DNA of 32,456 bases from Methanobrevibacter sp. Its GTDB lineage: Archaea; Methanobacteriota; Methanobacteria; Methanobacteriales; Methanobacteriaceae. Position numbers and translations under genes: made by a program. The stretch is from NCBI GenBank assembly GCA_017459665.1, contig JAFUCN010000036.1, positions 1 through 32,456 of the forward strand, in the 5' to 3' direction. Positions 23,329 through 31,191 of this stretch are shown here, in pieces. Every line of letters begins with the position of its first letter. The first letter of the stretch is position 1. A model generated the notes under the pieces. That model had not been told where the DNA came from, did not search any database, and was given only the letters and a program-made list of their open reading frames with translations.

Positions 23329-25031
23329 CAAAAATTGAAATTCAGGAAATAGCCCTGACTATCATGAGTAAAGTGTTTAATTGAAGTTGAATTAACGTCT
23401 TTAAATAAAACCACGACCTCATGGCCATCCTGATAGAATGTTGTATTGCTGTCAACTTCAAAATTGAACGAAGTTAAATATTCGCCATTTACAGCAATGT
23501 CATAAACATCATTTTCATTAAAATTACCTGATGAAGTTACAACACTTTCATTATCGATTAATACCTCATAAACTGATGCATTATCGTCTCTTGATGAAAT
23601 TATGAATTTTTCCTTTAGTATTTCAGAGGAGTTTCCATCATTATAGCTGTGTGTTACTATAGCTCCATCAAATATTTCTTTAAGACGGCTGTTTTGAATA
23701 ATATACTGGGATTCCACTCCAATGGATTTTTGAACTTCAATAGGCACCCTCAATATATCTGATTCACCTTCCCTTGTATCATTGACAGCGTAAGTCACGC
23801 CATTGATTTCTATCGTGTCATTTGCCTTGATACCCAATGTCATCATTGCATCTGCCGGTACACGTATCTGATCTGATTCATCCTCAATAGCTGTATCGAT
23901 AGTATAAGGACCTCTTACTGAAATTGAATTGTCTGATGGGGAGTCATCTGCATAGATAATCAGATTCCTTGAGTTTGGCTCGATTGACAGGACACCGTTT
24001 TCAAAGTGTGCTGCTCCGATGAATGTTGAAATCATCAAAAGCAATACTATAATGGATATGATAAGTGGAAAATGAATTTTAATGAATGATCTTACAAGGC
24101 TTTTACCTGGTGTCTTTCTAAACATTACAATTGATTTTACAACTACCTTAATAATGTAGTAAATAGCTAAAATCAATCCTATAACTGAAACAATTACTCC
24201 AATAGCAAGCGGAACGAATTTCACGAAAAATATAGTGAATAATCCTAAAATAATCAATGACAATCCGACGATTGACATTCTGATGTAGTGACCGATGTCA
24301 TCAATCATCACTACCCTTCCGTACTTGTTAGCACGGCTTATGATTGTCCTTACAACTTCGTTTGCCATCAGATTCAATTCAGAAAGAGGGGACATGTCAT
24401 GCTCGATTGCACCGATGTCCACTTCAGTAATTGAAATACCCAAAACGTCAGCATCAATAACAATACCGACATCTACACCATAGTCATTTTCAAAGTCCAT
24501 TTTCTTTAAAATCTCTTTACGTGCCGCAAACTGACCGCTTAAAGGTTGCTCAAATGTAATTTCAGGGAAGAAAAAGTTTAAAAGCGGCTTTGCTGTAAGC
24601 TCTGTTACACGTCCACTAGCACGAGAGAATTTGGTTTTAGTGATATCGGTTTTTCTCTCCAGAATTGGCTTGATCATGGCTTCGACTTTTTTGGAATTTA
24701 AGTTATAAATGTCCGCATCGATAAATGCAATGATATCACATTCCGCTTCCTTATAACCAGTACGCAATGCTGCACCTTTTCCCTTATTAACCTCATGGTT
24801 AATTACACGTGCTCCTGCATTTAAAGCCTCGCTTTCAGTGTTATCCGTTGATCCGTCATTTACAACAATGATTTCATCAACACAGGATACTTTTTTGACT
24901 ACATTGACAACAGTAGCAACAGTTTCCTCCTCATTGAAAGCCGGTATGATTACTGAAACCTTTTGATATTTCGGCTTTTCAGATTTTATACTGGCAAGTA
25001 AAAATGCAAGGATTACAAAAAACCAATACAC
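23328..25031 (-). CDS. GT81/GpgS-like glycosyltransferase with membrane anchor and extracytoplasmic repeat domain
   Basis: This is a 567-residue fusion. Residues 25-240 are a GT-A glycosyltransferase close to glucosyl-3-phosphoglycerate synthase: VSVIIPAFNEEETVATV, VNDGSTDNTESEALNAGARV, an IDAD metal site at 104-107, GRVTELTAKPLL, and EQPLSGQFAARKEIL with the YGVDVGIVID strand and H211. Free-standing GpgS proteins end there. This one goes on with three hydrophobic helices (about 252-270, 272-299, 320-341) and a 225-residue tail with Asn/Ser-rich sequence, probably outside the cell. The tail has two copies, 38 residues apart, of SDxxRVPxxxxxxxGIxxxxxI (386 and 424), recalling AbrB-like or double-psi barrel strands. 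A GTG start at 25031 follows GGGAGAT. Sixty bases separate it from the upstream HTH-array gene. Confidence 0.85.
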   Translation of the reverse strand: MYWFFVILAFLLASIKSEKPKYQKVSVIIPAFNEEETVATVVNVVKKVSCVDEIIVVNDGSTDNTESEALNAGARVINHEVNKGKGAALRTGYKEAECDIIAFIDADIYNLNSKKVEAMIKPILERKTDITKTKFSRASGRVTELTAKPLLNFFFPEITFEQPLSGQFAARKEILKKMDFENDYGVDVGIVIDADVLGISITEVDIGAIEHDMSPLSELNLMANEVVRTIISRANKYGRVVMIDDIGHYIRMSIVGLSLIILGLFTIFFVKFVPLAIGVIVSVIGLILAIYYIIKVVVKSIVMFRKTPGKSLVRSFIKIHFPLIISIIVLLLMISTFIGAAHFENGVLSIEPNSRNLIIYADDSPSDNSISVRGPYTIDTAIEDESDQIRVPADAMMTLGIKANDTIEINGVTYAVNDTREGESDILRVPIEVQKSIGVESQYIIQNSRLKEIFDGAIVTHSYNDGNSSEILKEKFIISSRDDNASVYEVLIDNESVVTSSGNFNENDVYDIAVNGEYLTSFNFEVDSNTTFYQDGHEVVVLFKDVNSTSIKHFTHDSQGYFLNFNF

Positions 25032-25091
25032 TTAATATCTCCCTTAAAATTTTTATTACATTTATAATTTTATTCTTTAACTCTTTTAAAG

Positions 25092-28000
25092 TTAACCTTG
25101 AGTGAAGGCATTTCTTTTAAGAATTTTTTTGACAAAATTAAATAGGTCAGGGTCATCTTCATCATAGAAGCTTTTGGAAAAACCGGATTTCTTGAATGCA
25201 TTAAGCATTTTTCCAACATCAATCGTATTGCCGTCAATTCTGATGATTCTGTCTTTTTGGTTGAAAATGCCGTTCTTTTCCCAAATGTTATACTCTTCAG
25301 CTCCCAATTCCTTTTTCATTCTCTTATTTAACCAGTTTTTTGGAAGTCCCATTTCCTTTGCATGGACTAATGCCATTACCCTTGGAACAATCACACCAAC
25401 TTCGAATATGAATGAAAATTCCTTGAAGGCCTCTTCGCCATTCTTGCCCCTGAAAAACCAGTCATATATCTCATCCAAACTGACGCCTAAAATCTTTGAG
25501 AGCTTAGTTCCGGTTGCATGGTGCTTTTCGATTTCATCAATGGCTATCTTAAACCTTCTCTTTAATATCATTTCATCAATTCTATCCCTGTTTTTGCTTA
25601 ATTCCTCATTAGTAAGACAAGAATTTTTCAGCGCAATTTTCAGGGATTTTTTTGCCAAAACCGCATCGACATACAAATCGATTTTCAAGTCAAGATAATC
25701 GCTGCTGAATTTAGAGAATTTTTCGTTTCCGGATTTGCCCAGCTCATAATAATATTCAAGCTCCTTAACGGTTATTCTTGAGCTTTTCAATGCCTTGTTG
25801 TATGATTTTGTCTTGAAATCCTGCAGGAACTTGTCAAGAAGATTTGGAATCACCTTGTCTTCATACAAATCACTTACCTCCCTGCAGTCCATGAATCCCC
25901 TTTTTCCAAGATCGATGAACTCTTCAATTTGTGTTATTGGAATATCATATTTGTTTGACACTTCCCTGATTGTCTTTTCATGTCTGAAACCTTCAACAAC
26001 AAGGTCCTTTTCCATTATCTTGTTTTCATAGCTGAATCTTGAAAACAAATCTATCTGAGTGTTTTTAAGCCACTTGTTTATTATGTTGTTTGAAAGGCCA
26101 ACGCCTCTTGCAGAATCCGGCTTGTTTTTTCCGTTTTTTCTTTTTTCGAGATACTTATCCATAAGCAGTTCGGTTGTTTCAAGATAAAAGCTGGATGGCT
26201 TATTTGTGGCGATGAATTCATCCTGATCTTTGATATACCATGAATTGAAATCCTTTTGGGAAATTTCGCACTTCTGAATTGAATTGTAAAAGTCATTAGT
26301 CTTTAAAAGCCTTACGAACAGACGTTTTCTGTTCAAGGCGAATTCCTCATCAAATCTCAAATGGAAATCCGTCTTTTCCCTTTTGCTGGTATTATATATT
26401 TCAAGAAATTCCCTTGGAGTAAGCTGGGCTGAGTTGATTGCTTCTCTAACGCTCAAATCATCCTTCAGGGCGTTGATTATTTTGCCCCTTTTTACAAGGT
26501 TTGAAGTGATATGGGCATTTTTAGCGATGAAATTTTGTGTTATCTTCAAATCCTCATGATTAAGCCAAGATTTAATCATGTTCTGGTTTATGTTCATGCG
26601 TTTACATATTTCCTGCTTTTTCAGGCCCTTTTTTCTATATCCAAGATACTTGTCCATCAGAATTTTAGTCACTTCAAGGTAAAATTGGGAATATTCAGCT
26701 TCGCCTGACCTATACCATTTGTTGAATTCTGTTTTTGTAATTTTGCTGATTCTGATTGCCCTGTTTAATGCTGTGGTCTTCAAGTGCTTTATGAAAGTTT
26801 TCTGCCGTTTTTCAACATATTCCCTGTCAAACTCCTTATGGAAATCATCACCGTCATTTTCTGATCTTATATAAAGCCTGTTGAATTCCCTTTCACTGAT
26901 TTTAAGGGTTGAAAGTGTTTCCTTTAAAGTTTTGTTGTTTTTGATTTCCTTTAAAATCAAATCCTTTTTTATTTCATTTGTCCTTTTTAGAAAGTCATCT
27001 CCTGCAAAGCTGTTTTTCCAGAAAGCGTAGATGTCATCTGAAATGTTGAGCCTGTCCTTGATGTTTTCATCATCCATATTTCTCTTTTTGCATCTGAAAA
27101 AGTCCTTGATTAGGATTTTATTAAACAGTATAAACGCATCGTTTAAATCACCGTTGATAAACTCTGTTTTTCTGTGATTGAACCAGTTTTTGATATTTAA
27201 CTCATCCATCTCAGAGGCCTTCATGCTTTTTTCAATGTTTTCCATTTGAAGAAGCTTTTCTTCAAAATTCCTCTCAAGCTTAATATTGACCAGCCTGAAA
27301 AATTCAACGAATGGCTTTTGATTTATGCTCCCCTTCCAATATTCCATTGTGTTTTTTACCTCATATGCGGTGATTTCATCATTGTAAAACTTTGTAATCA
27401 AAAGCCCGATTTCAATATACTCATCGATTTCGCCAAGATAAGTGTTGAATTTATCATCATTGACGTGATAGTTTTCACCCTTTTTAATCAGGATGTTCTG
27501 CCTTGAAAAATCAGCCAAAAATGAAACCGCCTCGATTTCACTCAACCCATAGTCAATCAAATCGCTTTTTGTAAACTCATCCCTGTCGAATGTGTTTTTG
27601 ATGCTTACCAAAAGATTCAAATTGTCGATTTTAAGATTGCAGGAATCGCACATGTTTGAAAGGTGGTTTGTGTTTTTGCTTCCGCATATTATGCAGTCCT
27701 CAAAATGAATGTGCCTTTTTTGGGGAACCTTATACTCTGGAATGATTACGTGCCTTTTATTATCACAGTAATCTGTGAAATATTTCTTTGAAATGTAGAA
27801 TAGCCTTTTGTGCAAATCAAAGGCAAGCTTAATCTCATCATCAGGGTTTTGATAGCTGTTGTGTATTTTGTTTCTCAAATTATAGGCTTCCTGGAGCTTG
27901 TTCTTGTAGATATAGGAAATTTCGCCTGACCTGTAGAGATTGTCGATTTTTTTATAAAATGATATGAGATTGCTGTCAAGCTTGTTTTTAGATAATCTGT

Positions 28001-28142
28001 AGATATCCTTGACCAGAGTTTCTAAAAACTGTGTAGCATCTGCTGTTACTGCCCTTGGAGAGTTTATTACATCCTCTTCCAGTTTTACGCCGATTTCATA
28101 CAATTCTTTGTTAAAACTTTTTAAAAAATCAAAATTTGACAT
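25092..28142 (-). CDS. 1016-residue protein: DUF4145-like domain, zinc finger and tandem HTH-like repeats
   Basis: I do not recognise this whole protein. Residues 1-125 form a helical domain resembling DUF4145, ending in an arginine-rich helix (EAYNLRNKIHN at 85). A four-cysteine zinc finger follows: C150, C153, C165 and C168. Residues 240-960 are a chain of about twelve units of 35-45 residues, each a hydrophobic helix, a short turn and a helix ending in an aromatic pattern such as KTEFNKWYRSG or MIKSWLNHE. This is the shape of homeodomain/sigma-4-like helix-turn-helix units. Three consecutive units form a super-repeat of about 158 residues (b-c-d at 396, 450, 494; e-f-g at 553, 608, 659). 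No enzyme motif is seen. The ATG has AAGGTGAT upstream. DNA binding is an inference. Confidence 0.85.
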   Translation of the reverse strand: MSNFDFLKSFNKELYEIGVKLEEDVINSPRAVTADATQFLETLVKDIYRLSKNKLDSNLISFYKKIDNLYRSGEISYIYKNKLQEAYNLRNKIHNSYQNPDDEIKLAFDLHKRLFYISKKYFTDYCDNKRHVIIPEYKVPQKRHIHFEDCIICGSKNTNHLSNMCDSCNLKIDNLNLLVSIKNTFDRDEFTKSDLIDYGLSEIEAVSFLADFSRQNILIKKGENYHVNDDKFNTYLGEIDEYIEIGLLITKFYNDEITAYEVKNTMEYWKGSINQKPFVEFFRLVNIKLERNFEEKLLQMENIEKSMKASEMDELNIKNWFNHRKTEFINGDLNDAFILFNKILIKDFFRCKKRNMDDENIKDRLNISDDIYAFWKNSFAGDDFLKRTNEIKKDLILKEIKNNKTLKETLSTLKISEREFNRLYIRSENDGDDFHKEFDREYVEKRQKTFIKHLKTTALNRAIRISKITKTEFNKWYRSGEAEYSQFYLEVTKILMDKYLGYRKKGLKKQEICKRMNINQNMIKSWLNHEDLKITQNFIAKNAHITSNLVKRGKIINALKDDLSVREAINSAQLTPREFLEIYNTSKREKTDFHLRFDEEFALNRKRLFVRLLKTNDFYNSIQKCEISQKDFNSWYIKDQDEFIATNKPSSFYLETTELLMDKYLEKRKNGKNKPDSARGVGLSNNIINKWLKNTQIDLFSRFSYENKIMEKDLVVEGFRHEKTIREVSNKYDIPITQIEEFIDLGKRGFMDCREVSDLYEDKVIPNLLDKFLQDFKTKSYNKALKSSRITVKELEYYYELGKSGNEKFSKFSSDYLDLKIDLYVDAVLAKKSLKIALKNSCLTNEELSKNRDRIDEMILKRRFKIAIDEIEKHHATGTKLSKILGVSLDEIYDWFFRGKNGEEAFKEFSFIFEVGVIVPRVMALVHAKEMGLPKNWLNKRMKKELGAEEYNIWEKNGIFNQKDRIIRIDGNTIDVGKMLNAFKKSGFSKSFYDEDDPDLFNFVKKILKRNAFTQG

Positions 28143-28190
28143 TTTTAAATCACCTTATTTTTCTTTAATTTTTTAAAACCATTTTCAAAT

Positions 28191-28202
28191 GTATTATAAA
28201 GT
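28191..28202 (-). promoter_or_regulatory. TATA box of the HTH-array gene
   Basis: The minus strand reads ACTTTATAATAC about 54 bases before the ATG at 28142; the predicted leader of some 25-30 bases contains the AAGGTGAT ribosome-binding site. The remaining 282-base gap (28143-28424) is AT-rich; apart from a possible 17-residue reading frame on the plus strand at 28336-28389 I see nothing in it. Confidence 0.45.
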
Positions 28203-28424
28203 TTAATTTCAAGTGATATATAAGCCATTTGTTTTTAAAAAAGCATTATTGTTGTTAGAATAAAAAATTACGCGATTAAATCAATATTTATGTTTGTGTG
28301 TAATTTTAAAATGAAATTATTAAAAAGGAGAATAAATGTGTAAAAAAAGAAAAAAGGATAAAATTAGTGAATTTAACCAATTTACCTAAAAATATTTGAT
28401 TATATTAAAATAGAAAAGATATCC

Positions 28425-28652
28425 CTAATTTTTAAATTCGTGTTTTAATTGAACAGAGTTAACCGGTTCAACAGCCATATATCGACCAACCATTTCATCC
28501 AATGAAAGGCTTTTAATGAATTCTAACTCTACTTTTCCATTTTTATTGATTATCCATTGAATTTTATCGTTTTTATTCAAATTCAAATCATTTCTAATTT
28601 CTGAAGGTATATCTGTCTTAAATCCATCATATATTCGGGTAATAGAAGTCAT
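28425..28652 (-). CDS. AbrB/SpoVT-type DNA-binding protein (orphan antitoxin-like)
   Basis: This 75-residue protein has the swapped-hairpin AbrB/MazE pattern: TRIYDGFKTDIPSEIRNDLNLNKNDKIQWIINKNGKVELEF read over residues 5-45, where IPSEIRNDL and NKNDKIQW are the typical segments. The C-terminal tail (SLDEMVGRYMAVEPVNS) would be the toxin-binding part of an antitoxin. No toxin-like gene follows or precedes it within the gap sizes expected, so it may be an orphan regulator or a remnant. The ribosome-binding site AAGGAGGA is the strongest in this part of the window. Confidence 0.75.
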   Translation of the reverse strand: MTSITRIYDGFKTDIPSEIRNDLNLNKNDKIQWIINKNGKVELEFIKSLSLDEMVGRYMAVEPVNSVQLKHEFKN

Positions 28653-28700
28653 AATATCCTCCTTAATAACTTTTAAGTACTAGAATATATTAAAAAACAT

Positions 28701-28711
28701 AGTATATAAAA
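28701..28711 (+). promoter_or_regulatory. TATA box of tex (leaderless start)
   Basis: AGTATATAAAA is centred about 24 bases before the ATG at 28730. The bases between carry no Shine-Dalgarno, so transcription probably begins at or beside the start codon. The divergent AbrB-type gene has its own TATA-like box (28684-28694, minus strand). Confidence 0.5.
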
Positions 28712-28729
28712 TTAATTGAATTGAATAAT

Positions 28730-30877
28730 ATGATAGCTAAAACACTCGAAAATGAATTGAATCTAAAAAACTGGCAAGTTAAAAAAGTAATCAACCTGAT
28801 TGATGCGGGAAATACTATTCCCTTTATCGCAAGGTATAGAAAAGACGTTACCGGTTCACTTAACGATACAACACTTAGAAAATTCGATGAAAGACTTAAA
28901 TACTTGAGAAATCTTGAAGACAAAAAGGAAAAAATCATAAAAAGAATTGATGAGCTTGGAAAGCTTGATGATGAGCTTAAAAACAAGATTTTAAATGCAA
29001 AAACCCAGGTTGAACTTGAAGATCTGTATCGCCCTTACAAATCAAAAAAGCAGACAAGAGCAACCAAAGCCCGTGAAAATGGCCTGGAACCTTTGGCCGT
29101 GATTATCCTAAGGCAGGACGTTAAAGAGAGTGTTAAAAAAATAGCTAAAAATTATGTTAATGAGAATGTAAAGACTCCAGAAGATGCAATTAAGGGAGCT
29201 CAGGACATTATCGCAGAAGAGATTTCAGACAATTCCGACTTCAGAAAAAAAATCAGAAAAAATACCTTCTTTACCGGCCAGATTGAAACAAAGGCAAAGG
29301 ACAAGGATTCCTCATCAGAATATGAAACCTATTATAATTATTCAGAAAACATAAAAAGAATGCCGCCGCACCGTATTTTAGCTATCAACAGAGCGGAAAA
29401 CGAAGGAATAATAAAAGGCAAAATAGTCTGTGACAGTGATGAGGTGATAAAATACTTAAACAGGCATGTATTAAAGAACACCTCAGATATTCCTGAAAAA
29501 ATCGAATATAACCCTTATACAACTCCAATCATTAAGGAAGCTGTTGAGGACGCATATAAAAGACTGATTGCTCCTTCAATTGAGCGTGAAATCAGAAACT
29601 ATCTCACCGAAAAGGCTGAAGAAAAATCAATTGAAGTCTTTGCAAAAAACCTGAATCAGCTTTTAATGGAAAGTCCTCTTGTTGGAAAGACAATTCTGGG
29701 CTGGGATCCCGCATTCAGGACAGGCTGTAAGCTGGCAATCATTGATGATACAGGTAAAGTCCTTGATACTGCCTTAATATATCCGACAGCACCTCAGAAT
29801 AAGGTTAAAGAGTCAATTGAAACTGTCCGTGAACTGATAAGGAAATATGACATTAACGTTATTGCTATAGGTAATGGAACAGCTTCAAGGGAATCTGAAG
29901 AGATTGTGTCTCAAATAATCAAGGATACAAACGTTGAATACATCATCATCAATGAAGCGGGCGCATCAGTATATTCCGCATCAAAGCTAGCTGATGAGGA
30001 ATTTCCGGATTTCTCAGAAGGTGAGAGAAGTGCCGTTTCCATTGCAAGAAGGCTTCAGGACCCGTTGGCTGAACTTGTAAAAATTGACCCTAAATCCATC
30101 GGTGTCGGCCAGTATCAGCATGACATGAACCAGAAACAATTATCAGAGTCACTTACAGGTGTTGTCGAGAAAGTAGTAAATGAAGTGGGCGTTGATTTGA
30201 ATACCGCTTCTGTTAGTCTTTTAAACTACATTTCAGGAATCGGAAACACCACTGCTAAAAACATTATCACATACCGGGAAGAAAACGGAAGCTTTAAAAA
30301 TCGCCGTGAACTTCTAAATGTCAAAAAGCTAGGAAAAAAGACATTTGAGCAATGTGCAGGTTTTGTTAAAATCGACAATCCTGATTATCCTCTGGACAAT
30401 ACCACGATTCATCCCGAATCTTATGATGCGACCTTAAAGCTGCTTGAAAAACTAAACTATTCAGTTGATGATATCGGAAAAGATAATCTGAAGTTGGATA
30501 ATTTGGATTTGGATGAAATCTCAAAAGAGCTAGATATTGGAAGTGAAACACTAAAAGACATCATTAAGGAGCTTAAAAAACCAGGCCGTGACCCGAGAAG
30601 TGACATGCCAAAACCTATTTTGAGAAAAAATGTCCTGTCAATTGAAGACTTGGAAATCGGAATGATAATGCAGGGAACCGTCAGAAACATCGTTGACTTT
30701 GGTGCATTTGTAGATATCGGAGTTCACCAGGATGGACTGGTTCACATCTCACAGCTTGTAGCTGATAGGTTTGTAAAACATCCTTTAGATATCGTCAGTG
30801 TTGGTGATATAGTTGATGTTAAAGTCCTGGATGTTGATTTAAAAAGAAATAGGATTAATCTAACAATGATTATTTAA
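28730..30877 (+). CDS. Tex family transcription accessory / RNA-binding protein
   Basis: Tex proteins are bacterial nucleic-acid-binding factors linked to transcription and RNA handling; they are related in layout to eukaryotic Spt6. The 715-residue protein has the helical Tex N-terminus (IDAGNTIPFIARYRKDVTGSLND, EDLYRPYKSKKQTRATKARENG), a YqgF/RNase H-like domain from about residue 322 (GWDPAFRTGCKLAIID), helix-hairpin-helix units near 487-550 (NYISGIGNTTAKNIITYREENG) and a C-terminal S1 domain from about 643 (GTVRNIVDFGAFVDIG). Length and order match bacterial Tex closely. An in-frame TTG sits nine bases upstream of the ATG chosen. Tex is not a general archaeal gene, so acquisition from bacteria is likely. 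The 3' end overlaps a convergent small gene by 18 bases. Confidence 0.93.
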   Translation: MIAKTLENELNLKNWQVKKVINLIDAGNTIPFIARYRKDVTGSLNDTTLRKFDERLKYLRNLEDKKEKIIKRIDELGKLDDELKNKILNAKTQVELEDLYRPYKSKKQTRATKARENGLEPLAVIILRQDVKESVKKIAKNYVNENVKTPEDAIKGAQDIIAEEISDNSDFRKKIRKNTFFTGQIETKAKDKDSSSEYETYYNYSENIKRMPPHRILAINRAENEGIIKGKIVCDSDEVIKYLNRHVLKNTSDIPEKIEYNPYTTPIIKEAVEDAYKRLIAPSIEREIRNYLTEKAEEKSIEVFAKNLNQLLMESPLVGKTILGWDPAFRTGCKLAIIDDTGKVLDTALIYPTAPQNKVKESIETVRELIRKYDINVIAIGNGTASRESEEIVSQIIKDTNVEYIIINEAGASVYSASKLADEEFPDFSEGERSAVSIARRLQDPLAELVKIDPKSIGVGQYQHDMNQKQLSESLTGVVEKVVNEVGVDLNTASVSLLNYISGIGNTTAKNIITYREENGSFKNRRELLNVKKLGKKTFEQCAGFVKIDNPDYPLDNTTIHPESYDATLKLLEKLNYSVDDIGKDNLKLDNLDLDEISKELDIGSETLKDIIKELKKPGRDPRSDMPKPILRKNVLSIEDLEIGMIMQGTVRNIVDFGAFVDIGVHQDGLVHISQLVADRFVKHPLDIVSVGDIVDVKVLDVDLKRNRINLTMII

Positions 30878-31072
30878 TACAATACTTTCACTTGTTTCAA
30901 TCTCTTCATTTAGATGAGTTTCATAATATCTCCAATTTCTCAAATCAACATACATTTTCATGTTATTTGATTTTTGAAATAACTCATCTAAATTTTCAAT
31001 TGAACCATATTTTTCTTTCATTTCACGTGTAAACTCATAACCCTTTTGTTTTTTGACTGAAGTAATAATCAT
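30860..31072 (-). CDS. Small protein of unknown function (70 residues)
   Basis: I do not recognise this gene. The 70-residue product is mixed charged and polar: a basic N-terminal part (SVKKQKGYEFTREMKEKYG), an acidic middle (ENLDELFQKS), then YVDLRNWRYYETHLNEEIE. It has no hydrophobic helix or signal peptide. It looks real because an AAGGTGTT ribosome-binding site lies at the correct distance before the ATG and a TATA-like run (TTATATAAATT) lies 30-40 bases upstream. The size and the acidic tail would suit an antitoxin or small regulator, but there is no partner gene. Its 3' end overlaps tex on the other strand. Confidence 0.6.
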   Translation of the reverse strand: MIITSVKKQKGYEFTREMKEKYGSIENLDELFQKSNNMKMYVDLRNWRYYETHLNEEIETSESIVLNNHC

Positions 31073-31191
31073 GTTAACACCTTAAGGAAATATTCAATTT
31101 ATATAACATATAAATATTGTCCTTTCCTTATTAAATTTATTAAGTACTAAAAATATAATAATTGTATAATTATTTTAGAAGGGATTTTTGA

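Noticed and set aside
25174-25698. Plus-strand open frame of 174 residues opposite the HTH-array gene
   Set aside because: The length comes from a low stop density opposite a Lys/Asn-rich gene; hydrophobic and Ser/Phe-rich as antisense frames in AT-rich DNA are.
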